This document shows positions 27,206 through 35,357 of a stretch of DNA of 64,000 nucleotides, in pieces (the stretch's first letter is position 1; each line of letters opens with the position of its first letter). The notes below the pieces were generated by a model. That model saw only the letters and a program-made list of their open reading frames with translations, did no database searches and was not told the DNA's origin. Origin of the DNA: CAMDHY01 sp046156265 (GTDB lineage: Bacteria > Pseudomonadota > Alphaproteobacteria > Rhizobiales > Segnochrobactraceae); NCBI RefSeq assembly GCF_046156265.1, contig NZ_JAWDIR010000046.1, positions 186,001 through 250,000 of the forward strand. Reading direction: 5' to 3'. The position numbers and the translations under genes are program-made.

Positions 27206-27281
27206 CCGAGCCACCAGCGTCGTTGGTTCGGTATGGCGAAGCAGCCCGGACAGCTCCGATCAGAGCTGTGCGGGCTTTTTT
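27206..27281 (+). promoter_or_regulatory. ANTAR-type antitermination leader of the amide importer operon
   Basis: In the 321-bp gap after amiR. P1 at 27206-27231: CCGAGCCACC paired with GUUGGUUCGG (one C-U mismatch next to the closing pair, one wobble) around hexaloop AGCGUC, with A1 and G4. P2 at 27235-27246: GGC/GCC around GAAGCA (G4 kept). The P2 3' strand and following bases form the 5' arm of the terminator starting 27243. GCAGCCC is shared exactly with the amiC leader at the P2/terminator junction. A TTGACC box at 27157 may be the -35 element. Confidence 0.65.
27243..27281 (+). terminator. Intrinsic terminator in the importer leader
   Basis: AGCCCG/CGGGCU plus ACAGCUC/GAGCUGU with a G-G mismatch between, loop CGAUCA, then TTTTTTGTTTT. 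It stands 195 bases before the binding-protein ATG and would block the operon unless antiterminated; alternatively it simply ends the amiCR transcript. Confidence 0.85.
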
Positions 27282-27474
27282 GTTTTCGCATCCCGCGTCG
27301 ACAGCGTTGTCGCCGCGAACACTCGAGCTTTTCGGCGCGGGGCGCGAGCCTCGGCGCCGCACTTCTGGGTTTGCCCGCGAAGTCAACGTGATCGCTCACC
27401 GCGGTCACGACCGGAAACCTGTGCGCTCCGGACGGTGATCGGCCTGCGCACCAACGACCAGGGAGCCTTCCACG

Positions 27475-28725
27475 ATGACGATCAGCCGTCGGACTCTCCT
27501 CAGGAACGGCGCGCTCGGCGCCTCCGGCCTCATTGCCGCCCCCTACTTCTTCTCGCGCACGGCACTCGCCGCCGAGGAAATCGAGGTGGGCGTGCTGTTC
27601 TCGCAGACCGGCGGTCTGTCGATCATCGAGAAGTCGCTCGCCGATGCCACCCTGATGGCGATCTCCGAGATCAACGCGAGCGGCGGCGTGCTCGGCAAGC
27701 AGGTCAAGGCGATCGTCGAGGACGGGGCCTCCGACCCGAAAACCTACAACGAGAAGGCGTCCAAGCTCGTCATCCGCGACCGTGTGCCGACCGTCTTCGG
27801 CTCCTATACCTCCGCCAGCCGCAAGGCGGTGCTGCCGGTCTTCGAGAAGCGCAACAGCATGTACTTCTACCCCACCTACTACGAGGGGTACGAGTGCTCG
27901 AAGAACGTCGTCTACACCGGCGCCGTCCCGAACCAGCAGCTCTCCAACTTCATTCCCTGGATCATCAAGAACCTGGGCAAGAAGAAGTTCTTCATCGTCG
28001 GCTCCAACTACATCTACCCGCGCGAGATGGCCAAGGTCTGCAAGATCCTGATCGAGCAGAATGGCGCCGAGTGGGTCGCCGACGAGTACCTCGAACTCGG
28101 CCATTCCGAGTGGGGCGCCATGGTCAACAAGATCAAGTCGTCCGGCTGCGACGTCGTGCTGTCCAACGTCGTCGGAGACTCGGTGGTCGCCTTCTATCGC
28201 GAGTTCAAGAACCAGGGCCTGTCGCACGAGACGCTGCCGATCTGCGCCACCGTGACCTCGGAGATCGAGATCGCCGCGATGGGGCCGGAATACGCCGTCG
28301 GCAGCTACACCTCGTTCCCGTATTTCATGGCGATCGACACGCCGGTGAACCACGCCTTCATCGAGCGCTACCGCAAATACGTCAACGATCCGAAGGCGGT
28401 GACCCACCACGCGCTGGAGTCGTCCTACTTCCAGGTGTTCCTGTGGAAGCAGGCGGTGGAGAAGGCCGGCGAGGCGACGCCGGACGCCATCCGCGAGGGC
28501 GTGCGCGGCCAGGAATACGACGCGCCGAACGGCCACGTGAAGGTCGATGCCGACAACCTGCACACCTACCTGACACCGCGCATCGCCGAGTGGCAAGCGG
28601 ACGGCCAGGGCAAGATCGTCGACGCCTATCCCGAGCCGGTGATCCCGCTGCCCTACGTCGCCTACGGCGAGACGGCGGACAACCTGTTCTGCACGGCAAA
28701 GGGCCTCGACACCGCCAAGCTCTGA
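27475..28725 (+). CDS. Amide/urea-type ABC transporter substrate-binding protein
   Basis: 416 residues with a twin-arginine-like signal (MTISRRTLLRNGALGASGLI, ending TALAA). The mature protein is of the UrtA/FmdD/AmiC group: VGVLFSQTGGLSIIEKSL, FGSYTSASRKAVLPVFEKRN and YYEGYECSKNVVYTGAVPNQQ. It is the exported counterpart of the AmiC sensor in the same cluster. The four following genes encode its permeases and ATPases. Short amides (formamide, acetamide) or urea are the expected ligands; the neighbouring amidase favours amides. Expression probably depends on the upstream ANTAR leader. Confidence 0.9.
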   Translation: MTISRRTLLRNGALGASGLIAAPYFFSRTALAAEEIEVGVLFSQTGGLSIIEKSLADATLMAISEINASGGVLGKQVKAIVEDGASDPKTYNEKASKLVIRDRVPTVFGSYTSASRKAVLPVFEKRNSMYFYPTYYEGYECSKNVVYTGAVPNQQLSNFIPWIIKNLGKKKFFIVGSNYIYPREMAKVCKILIEQNGAEWVADEYLELGHSEWGAMVNKIKSSGCDVVLSNVVGDSVVAFYREFKNQGLSHETLPICATVTSEIEIAAMGPEYAVGSYTSFPYFMAIDTPVNHAFIERYRKYVNDPKAVTHHALESSYFQVFLWKQAVEKAGEATPDAIREGVRGQEYDAPNGHVKVDADNLHTYLTPRIAEWQADGQGKIVDAYPEPVIPLPYVAYGETADNLFCTAKGLDTAKL

Positions 28726-28746
28726 GGGCCGAGCCACGCTCGCCCC

Positions 28747-28777
28747 GGCCGGCGCGTGTCCCCCGCGCGCGCCGGCC
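28747..28777 (+). terminator. G+C-rich hairpin between binding-protein and permease genes
   Basis: Ten-base-pair stem GGCCGGCGCG/CGCGCCGGCC with an 11-base loop and no T-tract, in the same position as the hairpin after the other binding-protein gene (20220). Likely limits permease expression or protects upstream mRNA. Confidence 0.6.
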
Positions 28778-28811
28778 ACCCCTTCCTCCCGCGTCTCAAT
28801 GCGGAGCCCGC

Positions 28812-29705
28812 ATGATCGACGTCGTCTTCATCGGCCTCAGCCTCGGCTCGATCCTCCTGCTGGTCGCCCTTGGCCTCGCCATCACCTACGGGGCGATGGG
28901 CGTCATCAACATGGCGCACGGCGAGCTCGTGATGGTCGGCGCCTACACCACCGTGATGGCGGGCATCTGGCTGAACCTCGGCATCCTCGCCGCGATCCCG
29001 CTCGCCTTCGTGGTGACGGCGCTGCTCGGCTGGGTGATCGAGCGGGTGGTGGTGCGGCGGCTCTACGGGCGGCTGCTCGACACGCTGCTCGCCACCTGGG
29101 GCGTCGCGATCCTGATCCAGCAGGCGGTGCGGCTCGAATTCGGCCTGTCCTTCCTCGGCATCCACATCGAGGGCCTCGGACCGGGGCTGCAGAACGTCTC
29201 GGTCCCGGCGTGGCTGATGGGGGCGGTGCCGTTCGGCGGCGTCGAGATCAACGTCTACCGCTCCTTCATCATCCTGGTGACGGCAGTCCTGGCGCTCGTC
29301 ACCTGGTTCATCCTCTACCGCACCGACATCGGCGTGCAGGTGCGCGCCATCATGCGCAACCCGAAGATGGCGGCCGCCTGCGGCATCGACGTGGCCCGGG
29401 TGAACGCGCTCACCTTCGCCTACGGCTCGGGCCTTGCCGGCGTCGCCGGGGTGATGATGTCGGGCTTCAAGACGGTGTTCCCCGACATGGGCACCGCGAT
29501 GGTGGTCGACGGCTTCCTCGTCGTCGTCATGGGCGGCGTCGGCAGCCTGCTCGGCACGGTGCTCTCGGCCGGCATCCTCGGCCAGATCAACGGCGTCTTC
29601 GCCTCCTTCTCCAACGACATCCTCGCCCGCGCCCTCGTCTTCGGGGTCGTCATCCTCGTCATCGTGCTCAGGCCCAAGGGTCTGTTCTCCTACAAGGGGC
29701 GCTGA
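28812..29705 (+). CDS. Amide/urea-type ABC permease (UrtB-like)
   Basis: 297-residue LivH/UrtB-family inner-membrane permease, about eight helices. Signatures LSLGSILLLVALGLAITYGAMGVINMAHGELVMVGAY at the N-terminus and VVMGGVGSLLGTVLSAGILGQING near the C-terminus. It is shorter than standard UrtB, which carries an additional N-terminal domain. Start ATG 28812, 86 bases after the binding-protein gene; the next permease gene begins 3 bases after its stop. Confidence 0.92.
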   Translation: MIDVVFIGLSLGSILLLVALGLAITYGAMGVINMAHGELVMVGAYTTVMAGIWLNLGILAAIPLAFVVTALLGWVIERVVVRRLYGRLLDTLLATWGVAILIQQAVRLEFGLSFLGIHIEGLGPGLQNVSVPAWLMGAVPFGGVEINVYRSFIILVTAVLALVTWFILYRTDIGVQVRAIMRNPKMAAACGIDVARVNALTFAYGSGLAGVAGVMMSGFKTVFPDMGTAMVVDGFLVVVMGGVGSLLGTVLSAGILGQINGVFASFSNDILARALVFGVVILVIVLRPKGLFSYKGR

Positions 29706-29708
29706 GCG

Positions 29709-30860
29709 ATGCTGACGAAGCGCCACCTCGACTTCGCGGCCTATGCGATCTTCATCATCCTGATCATGGCGGCCCCGCTCGTCATGGACGAGTTCTGGCT
29801 GAACCGCGTCGCCAAGTATCTCGTCTTCGGCATGCTCGGCATCGCGGTCGCGCTGTCATGGGGCTATGCCGGCATCCTCAATCTCGGCCAGGGCCTGTTC
29901 TTCGGCCTCGGCGCCTACATGCTGGCGATGTCCCTGAAGCTCGCGAGCCCGACGAGCCTCGCCCAGGGCTCCGACACCCCGGTGCCGGACTTCATGCTGT
30001 GGAACGCCGAGCCCGGCGCCGTCACCGATCTCTGCTGCATCAACCGCGCCTCGTGGCTGTGGATCCCGTTCCAGAGTCAGTGGTTCGGCGTCGCCATGGG
30101 CCTCGTCGTGCCGGCGCTGGTGGCGGGCGCCATCGGCTGGGTGGTCTTCCGCAAGCGCATCGCCGGCGTGTTCGTGTCGATCATCACGCTCGCCTTTGTG
30201 CTGCTGGTGCGCCTGCTCATCATTGATCTGCAGCCGATCACCAACGGCTTCAACGGCCTCACCGACCTCGGCTGGTTCACCGTCGGCGGCTTCGAGTTCG
30301 ACCCCTACATGGTCGAGACCTACTACGTCGTCGCCGGGTCGCTGGCGGTGGTGCTGATCCTGACGCGGCTTCTCGTCGAGACCCGCGCCGGACTGATCCT
30401 GCAGGCGATCCGCGACGACCAGAACCGGGTGCGTTATCTCGGCTTCGACGTGCCGCACTACCAGGTGTTCTTCTTCTCGGTGTCGGCGCTCATCGCCGGC
30501 CTCGCCGGAATGCTCTACGTCGTCGTCGCCGAGTTCGCCTCGCCGACCTTCATGGACCTCACCTTCTCCATCACGATGGTGGTGTGGGCGGCGGTCGGCG
30601 GGCGCTCGTCGCTGCTCGGGGCGTGCATCGGCGCCATCCTCATCAACACCATCGAGGCGACGGCGAGCGAGACCGAGGCGCTCGTCGAGGCGTGGAAGGC
30701 GATCATCGGCCTCGTCTTCGTGCTCGTCGTGCTGTTCCTGCCGCGCGGCATCGCCGGGTTCGCCGACGACCTCAGCAACCTCCTGCTGGCGCGGCTCAAC
30801 CGTCGCCGCTCCGGCGATCCGGCGCGTGGCGGCACCGCGCCCGCCCAGGCGGCCGAGTAG
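29709..30860 (+). CDS. Amide/urea-type ABC permease (UrtC-like)
   Basis: 383-residue LivM/UrtC-family permease. The segment SWGYAGILNLGQGLFFGLGAYMLAM is the UrtC form of the family motif, and VWAAVGGRSSLLGACIGAILINTIEA is the ATPase-coupling loop. An insertion of about 50 residues after the second helix (VPDFMLWNAEPGAVTDLCCINRASW) is typical of UrtC. Acts with the preceding permease. Confidence 0.92.
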   Translation: MLTKRHLDFAAYAIFIILIMAAPLVMDEFWLNRVAKYLVFGMLGIAVALSWGYAGILNLGQGLFFGLGAYMLAMSLKLASPTSLAQGSDTPVPDFMLWNAEPGAVTDLCCINRASWLWIPFQSQWFGVAMGLVVPALVAGAIGWVVFRKRIAGVFVSIITLAFVLLVRLLIIDLQPITNGFNGLTDLGWFTVGGFEFDPYMVETYYVVAGSLAVVLILTRLLVETRAGLILQAIRDDQNRVRYLGFDVPHYQVFFFSVSALIAGLAGMLYVVVAEFASPTFMDLTFSITMVVWAAVGGRSSLLGACIGAILINTIEATASETEALVEAWKAIIGLVFVLVVLFLPRGIAGFADDLSNLLLARLNRRRSGDPARGGTAPAQAAE

Positions 30861-30874
30861 GGGAGGGCGCGATC

Positions 30875-31624
30875 ATGGCGGCAGCCCTCACGATCGACGG
30901 CATCGGCGTCGACTTCTCCGGCTTCAAGGCCGTCGACGGGGTGTCGATGGTGGTGGAGGAGGGAGAACTGCGCGTGCTGCTCGGCGCCAACGGCGCCGGC
31001 AAGACGACGCTCATGGACCTCGTCTCCGGTCGCACCAAGGCCACAAGCGGCCGCGTCTTCCTCTACGACGCCGAGATCACCAACCGCGAGGAGAACGACA
31101 TCGCCCGCGCCGGTCTCGGCCGGAAGTTCCAGATCCCGAGCGTCTTCAAGGAACTCACCGTCCGCCGCAACCTCGAGGTGGCGAGCTGTTCGAGCCCGAG
31201 CGTCTTCCGCAACCTGCGCTTCGGCTTCACCGCGAAGGAGCGCGCCCGCGTCGACGAGGTGCTGGCGCTGACCGGGCTCGGTGACGCCGCCGACCGCCTC
31301 GCCGGCAACCTCAGCCACGGCGAGACGCAGTGGCTCGAGATCGGCATCCTGATGGTGCAGGACCCGAAGGTGCTACTGCTCGACGAGCCGACGGCCGGCA
31401 TGACGCAGGCCGAGACGCTGCGCACCGCCGCCATCATCAACGCGCTGAAGGGCCGGCACACGCTCCTCGTCGTCGAGCACGACATGGCGTTCGTGCGCGA
31501 GATCGCCGAGCGCATCACCGTCATGCACCTCGGCCAGGTGCTCGCCGAGGGCGACATCGCGGCGATCGAATCCGACGAGCGGGTGCGCGCGGCCTATCTC
31601 GGCTCGAAGGGGATCCTGTCATGA
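30875..31624 (+). CDS. Amide/urea-type ABC ATPase (UrtD-like)
   Basis: 249 residues. Walker A GANGAGKTTLMD, UrtD-type signature LSHGETQWLEIGILM, Walker B VLLLDEPTAGMTQAE and switch VVEHDMAF. LSHGETQWLEIG and the preceding GRKFQIPSVFKELTV strongly favour the urea/amide branch over LivG. ATG at 30875 with upstream GGGAGGG. The stop overlaps the next gene start (ATGA). Confidence 0.93.
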   Translation: MAAALTIDGIGVDFSGFKAVDGVSMVVEEGELRVLLGANGAGKTTLMDLVSGRTKATSGRVFLYDAEITNREENDIARAGLGRKFQIPSVFKELTVRRNLEVASCSSPSVFRNLRFGFTAKERARVDEVLALTGLGDAADRLAGNLSHGETQWLEIGILMVQDPKVLLLDEPTAGMTQAETLRTAAIINALKGRHTLLVVEHDMAFVREIAERITVMHLGQVLAEGDIAAIESDERVRAAYLGSKGILS

Positions 31625-32334
31625 CGGATGCCCCCGCCCTGCTGACACTCGTCGACGTCAACGCCTTCTACGGCCGCAGCCACATCCTGCACGACGTCTG
31701 CATCAGCGTGCCGGCCGGCGAGATCACCGTCGTGCTCGGCCGCAACGGCACTGGCAAGACGACGCTCCTGAAGACGCTGATGGGGCTGACCGACCGCTCC
31801 ACCGGCGAGATCCGCCTGAAGGACCGGCCGATCGGCCAGGAGCCGACCTTCCGCCGCGCCCGCGCCGGCATCGCCTACGTGCCGCAGGGGCGCGAGATCA
31901 TCCCGGACTTTTCGGTCGCCGAGAACATCCTGATGGGCTCGTTCGCCGCAAACGGGGGCGGGCGCGAGGTGCCGAAGCTCGTCGGCGAGCTCTTTCCCTA
32001 TCTCACCGCCAATCTCGGCCGACCGGGCGGCCTGCTCTCCGGCGGCCAGCAGCAGCAACTCGCCATCGCCCGGGCGCTGGCGGCGCGGCCCTCGGTCCTT
32101 CTCCTCGACGAGCCGACCGAAGGCATCCAGCCGAACATCGTCGAGGAGATCGAGGCGATCATCGTCCGGCTCAACCGCGAGCTCGGGATGACCGTGGTGC
32201 TGGTCGAGCAGAATGTCGCCTTCGCCCGCCGCGCCGGCCACCGCTTCGCGATGATGGAGAAGGGCCGCGTCGTCGCCTTCGGCCCGATCGACACCCTCAC
32301 CGACACCGTCGTTCACCGCCACATGGCGGTCTGA
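31621..32334 (+). CDS. Amide/urea-type ABC ATPase (UrtE-like)
   Basis: 237 residues. Walker A GRNGTGKTTLLK, Walker B VLLLDEPTEGIQPNIVEEI, which is the UrtE wording, signature LSGGQQQQLAIARAL and VVLVEQNVAFARR. Completes the importer. Its TGA stop directly abuts, and by one base overlaps, the left end of the 261-bp inverted-repeat element, so the element appears to have inserted exactly behind the coding region, separating the importer from amiE. Confidence 0.93.
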   Translation: MTDAPALLTLVDVNAFYGRSHILHDVCISVPAGEITVVLGRNGTGKTTLLKTLMGLTDRSTGEIRLKDRPIGQEPTFRRARAGIAYVPQGREIIPDFSVAENILMGSFAANGGGREVPKLVGELFPYLTANLGRPGGLLSGGQQQQLAIARALAARPSVLLLDEPTEGIQPNIVEEIEAIIVRLNRELGMTVVLVEQNVAFARRAGHRFAMMEKGRVVAFGPIDTLTDTVVHRHMAV

Positions 32335-32595
32335 GAGCCTGTTTGGGAATTGGAGGCGGTCGTGATGGAGGTCCGGCGAGTCGGATGCAAGGAGGAGCGG
32401 CGACGGCGATGCCGCGCATCGCGGAGCCGTTCCGACGCCGCAGGCGGCCGCCGGAACTCCACCTCCGGCGCGAGGAATTCGACCGCCCGCGGCGTCGGTG
32501 CCCTTGCCGATGCCCCCGGCATCGGCTGCGGCCACCTCCTGACGGATCGGTCGAATTGCTCGCGTCACGACCGTCTCCAATTCCCAAACAGGCTC
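32335..32595. mobile_element. 261-bp MITE-like element with 31-bp terminal inverted repeats
   Basis: Ends 32335-32365 and 32565-32595 are inverted copies with one mismatch, beginning GAGCCTGTTTGGGAATTGGA. The start sequence resembles ends I associate with IS5-superfamily elements, but that is memory rather than a search. The interior (about 200 bp, G+C-rich, containing an inverted AATTCGACCG/CGGTCGAATT pair and a GATGCC-CCC-GGCATC palindrome) has no transposase. Flanks are TGA on the left and TGC on the right, so a clean target duplication is not seen. It sits between the importer operon and amiE. Confidence 0.75.
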
Positions 32596-32638
32596 TGCCA
32601 ACCCGCGACAAGTCTCGCGTCCCAAGGAGAAAAAGCAA

Positions 32639-33676
32639 ATGTTGCACGGTGACATCTCTTCCAGCAAGGACACCGTCGGCGTCGCGGTCGTCAACTACAA
32701 GATGCCGCGCCTGCACACCAAGGCGGAAGTGCTGGCCAATGCCGGCAAGATCGCCGAGATGATCAAGGGCATGAAGCTCGGCCTGCCGGGCATGGATCTC
32801 GTCATCTTCCCGGAATATTCGACCCACGGGATCATGTACGACTCGAAGGAGATGTACGAGACGGCGTCGACGGTTCCGGGCGACGAGACGGAGATCTTCG
32901 CCGAGGCCTGCCGCACCGCCAAGGTGTGGGGCGTGTTCTCGCTCACCGGCGAGCGCCACGAGGAGCACCCGAACAAGGCGCCGTACAACACTCTCATCCT
33001 GATGAACGACAAGGGCGAGATCGTCCAGAAGTACCGCAAGATCATGCCGTGGGTGCCGATCGAGGGCTGGTATCCGGGCAACTGCACCTACGTCTCCGAC
33101 GGCCCGAAGGGCATGAAGATCTCGCTGATCATCTGCGACGACGGCAACTATCCGGAGATCTGGCGCGACTGCGCCATGAAGGGCGCCGAGCTGATCATCC
33201 GCTGCCAGGGCTACATGTACCCGGCGAAGGACCAGCAGGTCGTGATGTCGAAGGCGATGGCGTGGGCGAACAACGTCTACGTCGCCGTCGCCAACGCCGC
33301 CGGCTTCGACGGCGTCTATTCCTACTTCGGCCACTCGGCGATCGTCGGCTTCGACGGCCGCACCCTCGGCGAGTGCGGCGAAGAAGAGATGGGCATCCAG
33401 TACGCGCAGTTGTCGGTGTCGCTGATCCGCGACGCCCGCAAGAACGGCCAGTCGCAGAACCACCTCTTCAAGCTCGTCCACCGCGGCTACACCGGCATGA
33501 TCAATTCCGGCGACGACGTCCGCGGCGACGCCGCCTGCCCCTATGACTTCTACAAGAAGTGGGTCACCGACCCGGAAGGCACGCGCGAGATGGTGGAATC
33601 CATCACGCGCGGCACGGTCGGCACCGACGAGTGTCCGATCGAGGGCATCCCGACCAAGAAGACAGCGCACCGCTGA
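32639..33676 (+). CDS. amiE: Aliphatic amidase
   Basis: 345-residue nitrilase-superfamily amidase hydrolysing short aliphatic amides to the acid and ammonia. The start MLHGDISSSKDTVGVAVVNY is nearly identical to that of Pseudomonas AmiE. Catalytic residues fall at the classic numbers: Glu59 (FPEYST), Lys134 (KYRKIMPW) and Cys166 (LIICDDGNY). Formamidase AmiF is the close alternative, but the N-terminal form fits AmiE. AAGGAGA lies 8 bases before the ATG. It probably belongs to the AmiC/AmiR regulon through read-through from the importer operon, now interrupted by the inverted-repeat element. Confidence 0.96.
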   Translation: MLHGDISSSKDTVGVAVVNYKMPRLHTKAEVLANAGKIAEMIKGMKLGLPGMDLVIFPEYSTHGIMYDSKEMYETASTVPGDETEIFAEACRTAKVWGVFSLTGERHEEHPNKAPYNTLILMNDKGEIVQKYRKIMPWVPIEGWYPGNCTYVSDGPKGMKISLIICDDGNYPEIWRDCAMKGAELIIRCQGYMYPAKDQQVVMSKAMAWANNVYVAVANAAGFDGVYSYFGHSAIVGFDGRTLGECGEEEMGIQYAQLSVSLIRDARKNGQSQNHLFKLVHRGYTGMINSGDDVRGDAACPYDFYKKWVTDPEGTREMVESITRGTVGTDECPIEGIPTKKTAHR

Positions 33677-33683
33677 GGTGCGC

Positions 33684-33711
33684 GGCACCGGCGGCAGTCG
33701 CCGCCGGTGCC
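33684..33711 (+). terminator. Hairpin after amiE
   Basis: Perfect 12-bp stem GGCACCGGCGGC/GCCGCCGGTGCC with loop AGTC, seven bases after the amiE stop. No T-tract, so termination strength is uncertain; it may act as a 3' end-protecting structure. Confidence 0.6.
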
Positions 33712-33906
33712 GCCACCGCCGTGCCGCGTCGCGAGGAAGCGCCGACACGAACGACGCCCGGGTGGCGTGACGGATGCCCGGGCCCGCCCGCCGAGAGGCG
33801 AGCGTCTCCGACGAGAAGAGTATCCGGACGGCACGCGCCAAGGTGACCGCGCGCCGAGCCGGACTGGCGACAGAAAAATCTTCCTCTCAACATGGGGTTT
33901 ACAGCA

Positions 33907-35235
33907 ATGGCTGGCAACGCGACGAAACACGGTGGCCTCGAGCAGGCCGAAGACCAGGTCGATCTCATCCTCGGCGCCGAATATGAACACACGCCCGTGC
34001 CGCTCGCGGCGCGGCACTCGCTGTTCTCGGTGACGATGGTCTGGGCCGGCTTCCCGATGATCATCACCGGTGCGATGACCGGCTCGATCCTCGTCCTCGG
34101 CATGGGCTTCACGAACGCTCTGATCGCCATGATCATCGGCAACCTCGTGATGTTCGCCTATGTCGGCGCGCTCGGTTATCTCGGCACCAAGACGGGCATG
34201 AACTTCGCCCTCATCGCCAGCCAGGTGTTCGGCAAGAAGGGCTACATCCTCGCCTCCGGCCTGCTCTCGACGCTGCTGCTCGGCTGGTACGCCGTGCAGA
34301 CCGGCATCACCGGGGCGCTCGTCTCCTCAACCTACGACCTCAACTACGTGGCGATGACGGTGCTGGCGGGCGTCCTCTACATCGCCATCACCTTCGTCGG
34401 CGTGAAGGGTCTGCACTGGATCGGCGTCGTCTCGATCCCGCTGTTCCTGGTACTCGGCATCTTCGTCGCCGGCCACGCCGCGGCGACGACCTCGTGGGAC
34501 GCGATCTTTGCCTATGCCGGCAACAACGGCGTCGCCTCGATGTCGATGGGCGTCGGGCTGACGGTGGTGATCGCGCTGTTCATCGATGCCGGCACGGTGA
34601 CGGCCGACTTCAACAGGTGGGCGAAGAACTCCACCCACTCGCTGATCTCGACCTTCAGTGCCTTCCCGGTGTCGAACCTCGTCGCCATGCTGGTCGGCGG
34701 CGTGATGACGGCAGCGCTCGCCGTTCCGAACGCCAACCCGTTCGGCGCCGACAACATGTTCGGCTACATGAACAGCATGCAGATCGGCTGGCTCTCGGTG
34801 CTCGCCTTCCTGTTCCTCTACATCAACCTCGGTTCGGTCTGCTCGCACTGCCTCTACAACGCCGCCACCGGCTGGTCGCGGATCGTCGGCAGCCACATGC
34901 GGCTGCTCGCCGTCATCCTCGGCGCCATCGGCATCGTCGTCGCCGCCGGCAACGTCTGGGCCTTCTTCATCGAGTGGCTGTCGCTCCTCGGCATCCTGGT
35001 GCCGCCGATCGGCGCGATCATCCTGGTCGACCGCTTCGTCACCCGGCCCGGCGTGGAAGCCTCGGCCGACTGGCGGCCGACCGCCTTCGGCGCCTGGGTG
35101 ATCGGCTCCGTCGTCGCCTTCATCGTCGAGAAGATGATGCCCGGCCTGTCGACGGCGCTCTCGGCGATGATCGTCGCCGGCATCGCCTACTGGGTGCTGT
35201 CGGCCTTCGGCGCCCGCAAGCTCGCGACGACCTGA
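33907..35235 (+). CDS. NCS1-family cytosine/purine-type permease (CodB-like)
   Basis: About 442 residues with twelve hydrophobic helices. LAARHSLFSVTMVWAGFPMIITGAMTGSIL and the ALGYLGTKTGMNFALIASQVFGKKG block match the CodB branch of the NCS1 cation symporters. These take up nucleobases, hydantoins or related amides. Start ATG 33907 (MAGNATKHGG) is preferred because GGGG precedes it; an in-frame ATG at 33892 is possible. Placed between two amidase genes, so the substrate may be an amide-containing ring or short amide rather than cytosine. Confidence 0.85.
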   Translation: MAGNATKHGGLEQAEDQVDLILGAEYEHTPVPLAARHSLFSVTMVWAGFPMIITGAMTGSILVLGMGFTNALIAMIIGNLVMFAYVGALGYLGTKTGMNFALIASQVFGKKGYILASGLLSTLLLGWYAVQTGITGALVSSTYDLNYVAMTVLAGVLYIAITFVGVKGLHWIGVVSIPLFLVLGIFVAGHAAATTSWDAIFAYAGNNGVASMSMGVGLTVVIALFIDAGTVTADFNRWAKNSTHSLISTFSAFPVSNLVAMLVGGVMTAALAVPNANPFGADNMFGYMNSMQIGWLSVLAFLFLYINLGSVCSHCLYNAATGWSRIVGSHMRLLAVILGAIGIVVAAGNVWAFFIEWLSLLGILVPPIGAIILVDRFVTRPGVEASADWRPTAFGAWVIGSVVAFIVEKMMPGLSTALSAMIVAGIAYWVLSAFGARKLATT

Positions 35236-35259
35236 GGCGGGTCCGCCCGCACGCGACGA

Positions 35260-35285
35260 GACCGGCGGCGCCCCCGCCGCCGGTC
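35260..35285 (+). terminator. Hairpin after the NCS1 permease gene
   Basis: Stem GACCGGCGGC/GCCGCCGGTC with a six-base loop, in the 122-bp gap before the amidase gene. No T-tract. Same style of G+C-rich 3' hairpin as seen after amiE. Confidence 0.5.
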
Positions 35286-35357
35286 ACCACCCACGCCCGC
35301 CCAGTCACTCCGCTCCCGACGACGCCCCGCACGGGCGAGAAGAAGGCCGAAGGTCCC

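Noticed and set aside
32335..32638. Possible small genes inside the inverted-repeat element
   Set aside because: Short Arg-rich frames occur on both strands but none has a ribosome-binding site or resembles a transposase.
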